Under the pieces are notes generated by a model. That model was given only the letters and a program-made list of their open reading frames with translations. It was not told where the DNA came from and did no database searches. From Theocolax elegans (lineage: Eukaryota; Arthropoda; Insecta; Hymenoptera; Cerocephalidae), in contig CM047426.1 in the NCBI GenBank assembly GCA_026168455.1, positions 82,921,986-82,985,985 of the forward strand: 64,000 bases of DNA, in the 5' to 3' direction. This document shows, in pieces, positions 28,001-42,100 of this stretch. Each line of letters starts with the position of its first letter. Within the stretch, counting starts at the first letter, position 1. Position numbers and translations under genes: made by a program.

Positions 28001-31000
28001 TGCACAACTGTATATACATATAAGCACTAAATATTTTAGTACCGAATCATAACATATTTATTATTTTTCGTAAGATTTGCAACAAAAATTAAGATTTATG
28101 CAATGCTCGAACGTATATCATATATATAATGTTATTGTTTCTCTACAACAAGCAGACTTTTTTCATAAACAGTTAATTTAAATGTTTGAAGATGCGTTAT
28201 ATTATTGGGACTTGTAATCTATAATTCAATGTAGATTTAATTAATTTATATAACATACAAAAAAATATACTATATCAAATGTTTTACTTCTGTTTTAGGT
28301 AAGTACCGACGCTCTCCAATTCTGTAAATTATAAAAAGCGCAAATGGTAAGTTTCTTTAATTTTCAACGATTATAAGTTATCTATTTAGAAAAACTGGTC
28401 ATATTATAATATGATGAACCTAGTGTTTACCGGTACTTTTTACCTCGGAAAAATACATTTTTTTACTAGACATATATATATGAATTTAAATGCCACAATA
28501 AGAAGTACTATTTTGATTACACTTATAATTAAATTTTAAATAATACTTAACTAGTTATATTATAAAGTTTTCTAAAATAATATACAACAATCCTAAACAT
28601 TGTTTTGAGCTTCATAAAACCTAATAAAAAAATTAATGTCATCTAGTTAAAGCTCATTATATCTATCTGGTGAAAGAAAAATGCTAAAATGTTTACATGA
28701 AAAAATGTCGCGCACAATTAGTAAGAAAATATCACGTGAAAGTATTCACCAAACTTCCTAAAATCTTCATTCTAAAATAATATTTAAATATATACGTGTA
28801 CATGTGTATTTGTTGAGTTCAACAAAGGGAACAACCTTTTCCACAGGACACATCATGAGATTGGTGTGCTTGCATAATACCGGTACAAAAACAGTTTCAC
28901 GTATATCGTCTGTTGCTTATCGCGCGACGGAATTAGCGCGACGTTGTTTTCGCTTTTTCACAAGATGGAATAAAAGCGTGTGTTGACCCACGCGATTATT
29001 CTTCCCCTCCAAAAATTTCTTTTTCTCTAATTTTTTTTTCGACCTAGAAATCCTTTTTAGTTGAGAATTTACAGGGCGCAAAATGGAGTAGACGAGGTTT
29101 TGCACGCATCGATAGTACTCTTTGGTGAAAAATTTTTGTTTTAACAGGTCCATTGTTCTGTACAGTTTGTCGTGCACTTTTTATTCCACAACACTTCTTT
29201 TTTGCGTACCTTTTTCAAGTGGCTAGGAATTTTGGTTTTAATTTCCAGATATATGTGTACAAACAATGATCTAACGGTATCTTCTGCAGATTGTCATCAG
29301 TGGTTAAAAACTATGAATGAGTAATTATGTACGAATAGTTTTGTATTTCATAGACAAATAATTCGATGATTAACTAATTGAGCATTGAACCTTTCGATAT
29401 AATTTTCTATGCAAGACATAATTTCGTACAAATAATTTATAATAGCGCGGAAAAATAATTTTAAATATCTAAAAATTGCGATAAAAGAATTTATTTTTGT
29501 AATCCCAATACATTTCTGCGAAACAAAAATATTAATTCACTATACTATTTTTAACCTTACTTCAAAAATAAATGTTGGAAACGTTTTCAGTTATTGTGAA
29601 ATTGCTTATTCAAAAAATATTTTGTAACAAAATAATATTTATTTTCTTTCCCCAAATTTCAATTATTTTTTCTCAAGGATCGACACGTTAACGAAAATAT
29701 TTAGGTCATACACACACACACACGTATATATGGAACATTATAGATAACGTATATATACTATTTTATGCGCACGTATTTTCTCTTTTTTTTCTACGCGAAA
29801 AAAGCGCTTGTACACCAGTTTATAGAGGATATAGGAAAAAAGCGAGAGTGTTAACTGTCAATTCGTCGAAAACTCATTTCTTTGCGCTGAAACTGAACAG
29901 TAAAAAAAAATTGCCCAGCTACCTAATTTCGCAATGCAAACAACCGAGTTGAGGTTAATTATAAACTTCTTCCCATGAGTTTATGTACCTATACAAAATG
30001 AGTGTATTTAGTATGCACTAAAGCTCGTATTCTAAATTAAACTTTATGACAAAATGAATAATGTACCGGAATGTTTTTCTCTAATTGCAAAAAGTAGAGC
30101 AGGAGAAATATTTACGTAGCGCTGTACTTACTAAAAGAAATATATCTTTGATCATCAATTAATTAGGTGATGCGCTACAATTTTAATTTTATAAATCTTT
30201 TGTAAATATGCAGTATATATAACGAATCGCCGTTAAAGTACAAATAAAAAACAAAATTATTACATTTGTCTTGTTACCGGTGGAGGGGACATAAAGTAAA
30301 AGTTAAATCCTTAATAGAATTCGTCCTCGCTCTAAATTAATCAGCACTTGAATATGCTAATGCCCGGTCTGAGGCATTTCCTTAAAAGCGCGAAAAAGTT
30401 CCTCTTCTCATTCTGCTCGAAAGAAGAAGCTACCCAACCCCACCCTTACAATTAAGTTTTACGTGTAAGCTGCTTTGCTTTGCGCGACAAAAAATAGAAG
30501 AGAAGTTAATTCGAAACTTTCTTCTTGGGTCTAAAAGAATCTATGGTAATTTTTTAGCCTTTGACGCGCCTGATTAATTCGACGATTGTTTATCAGTCGT
30601 GGAGAATTTTACGTGGAGAATTTAAATATACAAATAGAAGAAGAAATTTAAGAGTAGCACTTTACTTTTATAAAATTTAACGAGTTTCTGTTATTACTAC
30701 GAATGCTGCATGTATTAGATGTAGAATTACTTAAATTTACGTCAATATACGCTGTTTATCATACAGGATAAGTAAAATAAATGATCAGCAGTATAAGCAG
30801 CTAAATGTAAAATTTTGAATATTATAGCATTTAAACAAGGGTAACATTTACTCTAATATTTATATTTAAGTATAAAAATTTTTTTACACCTTACTACATC
30901 GATTATATTATATGCAAATACATATTTATAAAAGTAAAAATGAAATACCCCATTTCAGCATTATATTGAATTAATTATCTGAATACCACATGAAAACCGA

Positions 31001-33673
31001 ATCAATATAAATTCGGTCTATTATTTACGTAAGCCAAACAACTGACTTGATCTAATATTCAGTTACCACACATTTTGCCAACGTCCGGAAGTTAACGAAA
31101 TCTCTTTCTCGCTCTCTCTTTCTCTCTTTTGTACCCAGTTTTTATCGTAGTTGTATCTCAATCTTCCTGCAAGCAGACAATTTTCCCGCGTCTTATTCAT
31201 TTATTTTTCAATAAAAGGTGAATCTGCCACGGCATAGTGCGAGTCACAATTTTATAGTCGATTCGCGTTTATTATATAGCTAGTGCATACACCCACATAT
31301 ATATTGCAAAAATTATAAATCATACCTTAGTAATTCTTACAGTACCTGAAAGTACGTAATTTATCTTTTATTAATTTTATACATGTTGCATTTGATCAAG
31401 TAGGTAATTAATATTGGTAATTGATAGTTCGTTACTATTAATTGAATTATATTTGCTGCAATTAACGAAGAATGATAGGTTTTGTCTATTTTGATGAACT
31501 AACCAACAGTATATTATTTAGTGACGTTACGATGGATTTCCTCCACCCTCATCAGAATGTATCTTTTATTTGTCAAAACACACATTTAAACATCTTTTGC
31601 ATATATTATATTTCCTATATACTAAATATACAAAAGTATGATACATCGCTCTATAATTGAAAAATAAGAGTAAGTGAACGATTAATAGTGAACTACAGTT
31701 ATGTATGATCAGTATTTTTCCTTTATTTTACTATGGCCATAATCAACTTAATCATTGTACTGTTGAAATAAAATAAATAATTGCTTTATAAACAAACTGC
31801 GTGAAGAATAAAAAACCACTCATCAATTTACTTTATTCGTTATTAATGAAAATATAATTAATTATTTACATTCAACGATATTGAAAATATTGAAATCTTT
31901 AAAATTATAAATATAAAAAGATAAAAAAAGTTTAAGATAATTCAAACCATGTAAATTTTGAGATATGCCTAGAAAGAAAATGAATAACGCAGAATCGCGA
32001 AACTTTGAGCTTCACCATTCGTTAAAATAATGTATATAAACCGAGCAAGCCAAACAAAATTACACTCACCCATCCATAATTCATATGGAACATGATATCG
32101 GTGAATATTCGATTTCCCCAGTTTTCAATAATCAGTCGAACGTTTCCGCGGAGAAAAAGTTTTGTCGAAGAATACCAAACATTATCATACCTTCGAGCAG
32201 ACATTCAACGATTCCATTTCCGTAATTCCGAGGCGTTCGTATACACCCCAGCGGAAAACAAACACCGTGAAATCTCAAAGGAATACCACCATTGGGCGAC
32301 GAAACTGTATATACATCGATGCAACCGTATCTACTTACTTTGATAAGATTTTCCCTTTTACGACTAAAAGTGCAACCAGTGTATAAGTACAAGGATTCTT
32401 TTCTATCTGTGTGCGTTATACGCTCGATGGAAGCGACATTCCTGATTAATTGAATCATCGTCTAGTTGGTCACCAATTTTTTTTACTTAAAAATTTTAGT
32501 AGACCGTGCACTTTGTAATATTATATGTAGATTCTTAGATCTTATATATTTTATGTTTAAAGGGTTGAGAGATTGCGATGTACACAGAAACAGTTAAATT
32601 TAACTTTTAAACTGCAATTCTAAGAATCTTTGCGAAACCACTGATTCGTTGCTAACCAAAATTCTTCTTTATTCTTCATTTCCGTGTAATCAAAACTTGA
32701 ATTTTACATATAATCGTATAAACTAGAAATCCTTTTAAATTTACTCTTTACGTATACATATGTAAAATCTATTTTTCTTAAAATAATTAATAATTCTTTC
32801 GCAAGAACCTATATAGTATTTTAAAGTAACATTTCGTAAATGCAAATGTCACGTATCGTCTCGCGAGTTTTCCCTGGTGTCCTTTCTATGTGACTATTTT
32901 CTTTCGTTCGAAAGCATATGTACTGCGGAAGCTTCAGTCTATTCTTCTTCGTTCTTTTTGACGCACCGGCGAGACAGTTTTAGGTTTGTTTTAATGCATC
33001 ACGCTATATACCACGTGCTCTCGCTGTGAATTTTACGTCCTACGGTATTGCGCCCCGAGCTTTCGAGTGAAATTTACAAAAGGGGCCAAGTATAGTGCAG
33101 CTTGTCGTTGAGCTTAAAATATGCATCCATTTCGTGGTTTGTTTTATAGATAGAAATGTGCTTAATATTGATCATAGGGATCGAGTTGTCAATTCCATAT
33201 TGTACAGGTCCATGTAAATATTATTTATGCATTATGTCCATACGAACGCGTTATATAGTATTACATTCGATTATATGTATATATAGACAAATTGGATTCG
33301 ATTTCTCAACATTTATTCAAGTCGTTTAAGTATGCGTTATTTATAGAAATAAATGTATATTAATATTGTTTAACATTTTTAGTTTTATCAAACATAAAAA
33401 CAGTTTCGTAACACGAGAACTTTTGAAAATGTAATTTGTTTGTAGAACAACAAAATTTCGACATTATAATATTTACCGGTACAGCGTGTTTCGCATTCAA
33501 TTAACGATTTTCAAAAAATTGGAAATAAAAGTGATATTAAAATAAAGGAAATATAATACATGCGTGACTAGACGTGATAATTACTTTTAAAATTAAAGAT
33601 TCGAACAAATGTTACAATAATACATGAAATCATTAATTAAACAATTAAAGAATATATCTAATTAAACAATTAA

Positions 33674-33680
33674 ATAATAT

Positions 33681-33731
<51 letters not shown>
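33674..33731. repeat. (TA)n microsatellite
   Basis: About 58 bp of nearly uninterrupted TA repeat with two AA/TT phase slips. It is prone to cruciform extrusion and length polymorphism. Confidence 0.9.
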
Positions 33732-34710
33732 CCAGTATTAACATTTTCTAAACAGTCTATTTGCTCATATCGACGAAAAAGCCAAGAAATGAGATATCAA
33801 TATTTTTCCAAGTGAAACTTCCCGTAATTGTGTAAACAATATTAAGATGAAAGAAGGAAATAAAATGTATTCCAATCAGGTTTTAAATATTCCAGCATTA
33901 AAGTGAACGAAAGCTTTAACGAATGCATCGTAAAATAGATGGAGTAAGAAAATGCGTAAAGTAAAGAGGAATCGAAATCTCTAAGGACGTACTTCAGCAA
34001 TGTATGTGTGCATCTCTTGGGCGTCGATGGCCAAAGGTTTTCGATTGGGTACGCTCCGGCCTCACCGACTCACCTTTGGGGATAATACGTTCAAAGCGAA
34101 AATGTATATCGAGACTGAGACCTCGTTATTTCGTTTCTCGAGTACTTGTGAGAGTTGCGTAGCGCAGTTTCGATGGTGTCGAACGAAATTATGGGTGAAT
34201 GCGTACCGATCGTAAACACACCAAGGAAATTTCATGTTTTTTATGGATTTCAACGTTGAATACTTGTTTAACGTAACAGACAATTTTGAAATATTAAAGT
34301 TATATTTAATTATATTCAGTTATTATTCATAACATACATAGTACACACCTCGAGCTACCACCGTAACACATGTGTGCCTTAAATTTGTAGTTTTTAAACT
34401 CGAAAGATATTACCGTCGTAATGAAATTAAAATAAATTAATATAGAACCATGAGAAATCTGTTCTTTTTCACGACAAATTTTTTACTCTACGTTTTCACA
34501 TTCTCGAAATCCCATACATACAATATCATATACACACATATATATATATATGTAGATTTACCTTTTTATTTTTCACCTCGTCTTGTCCTTTTTCTTCTTA
34601 CAATTGGCGCGTAAGATGTTTCTCGTCGGAGTTTCGAAGTTATACCGACTCTTTGGGAACTTTTATTGTCTCGTGGAACTTGGGATGAATAAAAATTCCC
34701 TCTACAAGAG

Positions 34711-34786
34711 TACGTCTACGTATACGTACATGTATATGCGTGTGTGTACGTATACGTGCGTGCGTGTGTGTACGTGGATGTATGTA
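34711..34786. repeat. Alternating purine-pyrimidine tract (TACG/TG rich)
   Basis: An irregular run of TACG, TATA and TG steps, almost strictly alternating purine and pyrimidine over about 75 bp, with the composition of a Z-DNA-prone sequence. The open frame across it encodes Tyr/Thr/Val/Cys repeats that simply reflect the microsatellite. Confidence 0.7.
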
Positions 34787-35025
34787 TTCACTCGCCGGGT
34801 TAACAAATTGTTGGACTTCTTAATAAAATATCCTTTGCGTCGCATCGTAGGGGAAAATGGAAAATCTTGTAAAGCTTAATATATGACCATGCTGGACTTA
34901 CTATTTATAACCTAGAGAAATAGTCCTCTAAGATGTATTTTATGTCAAATTAATTGAATTAATAGTTCAGGTAGATATATATTTGCATTTACTACTCTTT
35001 TCGCATTCTGTAAGTAAATATGTTC

Positions 35026-35416
35026 TTATAGCCCATATACCGACCATTTGATAGATTTTTACGGGACACCCTTAACATCTATATGTGGGGATGCACATTA
35101 CCTTTCCTGCTTCCCATCCTGATTTTTTTTTCCACGGCCTCGCATTTGCTCGGGGTTGTGTCCGTGAAAAAGGGATTTATAGGAAAACAGCAGCCAAGTG
35201 TTAAAACATTCTGTTTGGGTATTTTGGTCACATTGCGTAGTCCTTAGCATCGACACCGACCGTTCCGTACCTCACACTCACGTTGTGAGTGCGGAAAAAT
35301 ATCCAACCGATCTTGACAGTCTCACGAAGGTGGATCACCCATCCAAGTACTGACCGCAACAAATACTGCTTAACTTCTGTGATTGTGCGATGCGCGTCTC
35401 TGCCACTCCGCTATAT
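35026..35416 (-). mobile_element. 5S-rRNA-derived SINE, copy 2 (diverged)
   Basis: On the minus strand this segment contains GAAGTTAAGCAG followed by GGTCAGTACTTGGATGGGTG (35331-35386), the internal box A and box C motifs of 5S rRNA. The downstream body matches the plus-strand element at 58978-59430: CACAACGTG, CTACGCAATGTGACC, ACCCAAACAGAAT, ACAACCCCGAGCAAATGCGAG and a GTAAAAATCT-like 3' segment, all in the same order. It is therefore a second, older copy of the same SINE family in the opposite orientation. The 3' end is approximate. I find no clear polyA tail or target-site duplication. Confidence 0.8.
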
Positions 35417-35774
35417 TTTGCGATAAATTGTAAAGAGTAATATTATTTAACATAATTTCCAGCAATTTATCCTGATTTATATTTAGTGTAATATTGTAAA
35501 ATTCAAAGTTAAATAACTAAAAATAGGCTAGTACCGGGATAATAAATAGTAGAATAAAAAAGAGTACCCGCTGAAAAGTGCCATTATAATAAAAGAAAAG
35601 ACTAGGTACTGGGTCGAACGCGTGCATTTGCCGTGGCGAATGATGCTCAATCGATCAGAAGTAAAAGGAAAGTTTATTCCCGAGCCGCGCGCTCGCGCCT
35701 AAACTGCCATAAAGCTCGAGGCGTAAATAAAATCAGTGAAACGTCAAGGGCCACCGACACATACAGTCACACAC

Positions 35775-35815
35775 TCGCGCGCGCGCGCACACACACACAC
35801 GCACACATGCACACA
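35775..35815. repeat. Compound (CG)n-(CA)n microsatellite
   Basis: Seven CG steps run directly into about six CA steps, then GCACACATGCACACA. The tract is alternating purine-pyrimidine and Z-DNA-prone. Confidence 0.85.
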
Positions 35816-36088
35816 ATCGGTAGGTATAGGGCCGCGAAGGATTATTGACTATGATGCCGCGTCTTATCTTTTATTTCGGCCCGGTTGCTCAAGCTCCTAT
35901 CGTGTATCCCTCCCTTTCTCTTTCTCTCGTTTATACTAGCCCTTCAACCAAGTACAGAGGCTACGAGACTGCTGCACCAGGTTTTCTCAATGTTGCAGCT
36001 TGAGAATATTACGGAGGATTAATACTTTTTTACCTACTTTTTTTTATGAATTTTAAAGTGACTCTTAATTTTGTACGACGTGACGCAT

Positions 36089-36094
<6 letters not shown>

Positions 36095-36130
<36 letters not shown>
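36095..36130. repeat. (AC)18 microsatellite
   Basis: Thirty-six bases of uninterrupted AC dinucleotide. Confidence 0.95.
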
Positions 36131-36131
<1 letters not shown>

Positions 36132-39100
36132 GGCGTTGACTTTATCGGCATTATACGTTTTTTATTAAAAAAACTTAGATTAATATTATCCTTTTTTATG
36201 AATGAAAAGTTATAAAAGTACATTTATTTTTCTACTATTTGGAAATATGAACGTAAATAAAATTCTATGAGTACGGGAAACGTTGCGTTTTGTAAATGTG
36301 CAGTATACGTGCCCCAACAATCGTATTGCATAAAATGCAAAACAAGCATTATTTATTTTTTTAATTTATCATGCATTACCGATACTCGTGTAAAACATGC
36401 ATCGCGTAGTTTATATTTAAATGTACAAAAAGTTGGCCATATACAGACATTCTCAGCATTACCTTCCCGGTATAATTTCGTATCCCGTCCGCTCGACGAC
36501 TTATGAAGATCGTGCTAAAGGAAAAGGATCCTCGTCATTTTTTCCGGTACTATTTCCCGTGGTTTTTCTCCCCCTTCGTTTCTACCCTTTTTTGCGTCTT
36601 ACGTAGCTCTGTAGATATACCGTTTGCTCGTAAGGATAAAAAGTCTAGAGCTGTTTTCCTTGGCGCTCTCGCTTTCATCCTTTCTAGACTTGGATTTCCT
36701 CGTTTATTTTTATTTTTGAAGGATTCACGGGGAGTAATGCGAAACGTATCCTTTTAGCTTATTTTTTTTTAAGGCATAGAAACTCATTGTAATATTAAGG
36801 ATGAAAGGTATCACACACCATTTATTATTATACAAGTAAATTGTAAAAATGTTGTGTAATTGTAAAAATTACAAAAAAAACGATGTACTACAGTGCAGTT
36901 CATAGCTAGTTTTGTAAAAGCTAATAGTCTATAAATAGAAATGTAAAAATCATTTCAAACTTTCCTCTCTACAAATATTCCTCAATTGAAATTATCTAAA
37001 TCAATGCTGGTGTATCACATCCTACAAAATTAACCAAAATATATTAATAAATTAGTAGAGAAACCATTAACGCATCTATTCTGTGGGGCATAATAAAAAA
37101 TAAACCCAGAAGGAAAAAATCTATACGCGCGTGTCGATAATAATTCTACGCGACGAAGCTAAGAGAAAAGAGAGAGGGAGAGGAAGAGAGTGTCTAGGGC
37201 GACTTAATCCGCGGCCATTATCGGAATCACGTGCGCGATGATGTACACGAGCGCAGGGGCCGCCGTAATAAGGCAAAGTGCACAGGCGACGGCAGGACTA
37301 CGCCAGAATAAGCGAGGGGTAGGGCTGCTCGATCTATGGCTAGCGCTCTTTAGGGGAATGTGATCACCTAAACGTCGATGCGCGTTCTAGGGATTTTTAT
37401 TTATGAACTGGGAATTGAAAATTCTTTTGTATTTTTTTATCCGAATCTATTTGAGATTGACGTTTTTTCTTTCTATAGATCATAATGAGAATCCTGCTAC
37501 TTATTTTTTTTATTGTATTGCAAAAGTTTTGCTATTTAAGGTGGCTTAAACGTACGGTGTGTATCTTGCGCGGACCCAGGTGAGACCTTCTAATATTGCT
37601 TTCATTATGTCACAGTTAAATTTATAAAAAATTCTTTAAAATTACTAATTAATTCATTTATCAATCTTTGTTTTTGAAAAACACAAGTTCAATGTAAACT
37701 AATAAAAACATACCATTTTCGCCTTTTTTCCCCTTTTTCATTAGTTTGGTCGGTAACCCATACTTTTTTTTAACGTGACAGAATCTTCGTAATCGCATCT
37801 GTAACTATGTGTTTTCGGATTAAAAGTTATTTTTTTTATAAAACAATGAGAGCTGTTTGTCTCATTTATCCCTATAACCAATATGTTAAAATCCTATTAT
37901 TCTCGAATTTTCTTCGGAATTTTAGTTAAAAACCTATATTATTCTTGAAATTGCTGAAATGTAAAAAATCTTTTATGCATTTATTAAGTTTTTTATCTAT
38001 TTATATATTTGTATATTAAGTCTCTTGAGCCTCCTTAAGAATTTTATTTTACCTTTTATTGTATAAATATATATATATTACCTTTACAATGAATGAGTGT
38101 ATTCTATAATTTAATTGATCGCGTTTTAATTATCTTCTTTTATTTTAACTTTCGTAAAGAACAAAATAAAATAGTATGATTTCTTTAATTAGCTAAGAGA
38201 AACGAGTTTTTCAATGCGAATTTTTCCATTTACACTTTAATTAATAAAAAGAAAAAAGATCAAATTTTCAATTATCTTTGAAAATATTTTTTCTTCACCG
38301 AGTGGCAGACAGAATTGCTTCAAAAATTAGATGAGAAGAGTTTTAACGTTCTTGAAAAAGTTTTTAAATTTGATTAACTTGCCTGCATAACGATGCTCTC
38401 AAGAACAGGTATTTAAAAGCTTTTTATTAAAACCAAAATAAATCTTTAAAATTTTTTCAATATTCTTTATTAATTTAAATATATAGATAGTATATACAAA
38501 ATTTTTACTTTATTAAATTGTATTTTAACTATAAACTAGTAGGTCCCAAACAGTATATCTAGTGCATTCAAAATTTTTCGTACTATCTAAATAAACTTTA
38601 CCGTTGTACGTAACGTACTAAAGTTTAGAAACTAATTAGCTAACGAATTAGGGTAATTTAAAAAATACATTTGTAAAAATTGTTAATCAAACTATTAAGT
38701 ATAAAAAGTATTTCAATTCAAACTTACAGAAATCTAGTAACAACTATAAAACGAATTGACGTACCTAAATATTTCAAATAAATAGAGCAAAGCTCAGTTG
38801 TCCTGCATTTAGCAATTGCATACCGACGATTCAAGTTAATTTTAGCTACTCGAGCAAACAATCATTTAAGCATTTTCAAAGTGTTAGAAGGAGAAACTCG
38901 TATTTACGAGAGCGTTTCCCGAATAGCCGGTAAATTTTCCACGATAACCGCCGCGGCATAACGAATGACTCTTCTTGTGTTTCTAATATCCCACGTTTCG
39001 CTTTGTCTACATTTATCTGCGCAAATTCTCTTCCATCCGTGCGTGCAAATATTCCAAGTTTTCCTTTTTTCTATACCTTACTTCTTTTATTTTTTACAAC

Positions 39101-42100
39101 TCGATGCTACTGTTTACAGATCAAGTTTTTGTTGTTTTATTAATCTAAACGTATGTATGAGGGTTTTTTTTCCTTAAGTTTTGCAGATCAGGTGAGTTTT
39201 ACATCTAATATTAGTTTTATTCTAAACAAAATGCAATATGTTAACTTGGAATATCGTAATAGATCATACTGTTCTTAGAAAAATATTTTTCAATTTTCAT
39301 GTTCACTTTTCTAATCTAAACAATACTATTAAAAGTTATTAAGCACCTCTAGTAGATTTAAAGGTTAAATAAAATTCTATAATTTTGCCAATTTATTGGG
39401 TATTTTTATAATACTTGGCCATTTTTTGGTTTAAATAACATTACATTTATGGTCAGATTTCTACTAGGGACCGTACTTCTATTTCTTTAATATGAATTAG
39501 TTATTAAAAAAGTGTAATAAATACAATATTTTGTAAATAATTTTGAAAAATATGTTTTTGGCATACATTCCCAAATAAAAGAAAATAAAGATTAAGTATA
39601 ACAAAACACGAGTATACAGAATGCCAAGATTAACGATATAAAATCTTTGACAAACTAAAACTTTCCTATAAAGAGTTTTACGAAATTTTAATTCCATTCT
39701 ATTTCACTTTCATTTACGTGTGTATGCGTGTACATAAATGATTTTAAATTTTACTAGCTGGTTCAACATCTTCTTCGCAATATTTTTACTTAGCGATTCT
39801 TAAGTTTATCTTTTTACAACATTCGACTCGTTTTGTGGAAGTTTCTTATTTTGTTTGTCTTTTTGCTTGTTCTCTTTCTCTCCCTTTCTTTCTTTTCCTT
39901 CCGTCTCAAACTTTCTAGCGATCTGCATCCCGGTAAGTTTTATTTTTTTCTTGTCCATTCTCCATCGCGCTCCTTCGACCATCTGCCTCTCATTCCCGCT
40001 TATCTCGATCTCTTAGCCTTTCGTATCCTAGCTTAAATGTGGCTAAGTAAGTTAAGGGACATATTCAGATAAGTTTAATCCAAACTTTTTCGAAGCACCA
40101 AAAAATTATTATTCTTAGGATACCGAAAAGTTAATTTACTTCACTTTTGTTAAAGCGTTAAACAAGATTTACGCTTGTAAATCATTCGCAACCTCTATGT
40201 TAAATCAGCGACATTGTTTTCAAAGAACTTTGACTAAAGTTATTTTATAATACGAGCCAAAGTCAATTCTGCATCGAAACTTGAAACAAATCGCTTGAAT
40301 CTAAAATAAAAATGTATACCGTCCCATCATATTACTGATTCTCATCTTGTCCGTCGTTCTCGAATTTGCAAAGCTACGCTTTAGTTCCTTATCCGCAGAA
40401 GTTTGTAAGCTTCTATTCAGCAAAATATCTTCAAATTTCGACGATCGACAATGACGCAGCTTCGCTTTGTCGCTAGTAGTAATTATCCTTACGCGTCATT
40501 ATCGAATTTCTCGACGCGTCGTTTTACGCGCACCTTCGTCATTTCGATTGCCATGAATAGCTGGTTAACTTGTGTGAGTGCGATGCTTTTGTTATGGATG
40601 AGCACGATGCTTTTATTCAGTATAACTTCTTCTTGTTGAAAATGCGTTATCCATTATGCAATTAATTGATTAAATTTCACAAGTAAATTGTTCATTTTCA
40701 CAATGTTAAACAATCTACATATCAAAATACTTATTTTAATTAGGATTATTTTTGTTTTAACGAAGATCAGTTAATTTCTACTTTTTTTAAGAAACCTAGC
40801 CAATTATTTTATTTATCAAAAACCACTGTAAAACATTAAAAATTCGTAATTTTAAGAATATAAAGTGTTTTTTTATTTAATGATGTAAGCCTTTCATTAA
40901 CAGACCGCTTAAAAGATTCTTAAAAAAAAGTTAGTTCGTCAAATAAGAAATCGATCGAAGCTTCGATCATCATACTAAGTAGTAAGAGTCACGATTTGGT
41001 CGGTCTCGGAAATTAGCGAACGATTGAAGGCGGTTCATAATTGCCAAGGGAATCTACAAAGTATAAGAAAAGTACTAGCTCGCGCTTACACATTGAAGGT
41101 TTTTCGAGCTAACTAGACGAAAGAGAGAGAAAGAGAGAGAGAGAGGGAGAGGGATAGAGAGAGGGAGAAATGACGAAGTAGAAAAGTAGCTCGATGAAGA
41201 AAAGTCGTTCAGGTTCAGTAAAAGTTTTCTACCCCGAACGTCGGACTTTTAAAATTGCGAAAATTCGAAAGTTCGCGGCTGGACGTCCACGGGTAAATGA
41301 TGTTTCGCTTGATATTATTTGCCAGGTAGCAGGATCGTGTATGCACCATAGCAGCAGCTTGCCATACGAATTTAATCGCCTTGGGAACGAATGATAATCT
41401 AACCTAGTGCAAGCGCAAACGCAATAAAAACTTGCGATGCTTCGTACAGCAAGACGTCATTTTCACCGGTAGTCAAGCGAAGAGACGTATATAACAAAGT
41501 AATTGATGCGATTAAAGGTTGAACCAAAGTTTTAACTCACTCCACCCCTCCCCCCCCCCCTCCGGTCGCTCACTCTCTCGCTCTCTCTCTTTGCAAATCG
41601 GGTGTAATTACATTTCCCTTTCGGCCTCGTAGATACTTTTTCTCTCGATTCTCATCGTTCGTTGACGTGTGATTGGAAATTGATGCAATTTCTTGATTAG
41701 AAATTTTCGGACAATTCGATTTTCCAATGCAAAAACTATTATTTTAGAAAATGGCAATGACTACGATTCACAAACCAACATAGTTAAACCGTTAAAATTT
41801 AAACGAAGTTAAAATGTTCCTTTAACTGTTTAAATTTAAGAATTGATTATAAAAAATTTGGTTAATATTTAACTTGTAAATTTTTGTAAAAAGGACGAAT
41901 TATTCTTCTGCAAACATTTTACTTTCATTTAAAAAGAAAAATATTTACCGTGCTTTTAAAAAAATTTACTATAATAACATTGTTATAAAACTTCGTAGCA
42001 GGAAACATTTTGTAATTTAGCTAGTTGACGCGCGAGAAAACACGTTTTGCAAGTACTATTCAGTTCATTAGCGTATTTTTGGTCAGGTACGAATCAAGGA

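Larger units (their letters stand above)
25098..35025. other. Non-coding, A+T-rich, no supported gene
   Basis: Long A+T-rich DNA. A CpG-richer patch occurs at 26500-26770 and another at 27380-27720. Simple repeats include CA at 29710-29723 and TC-rich DNA near 31107-31132. Overlapping open frames of about 60-119 codons have no domain features. I see no RNA gene. Confidence 0.55.
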
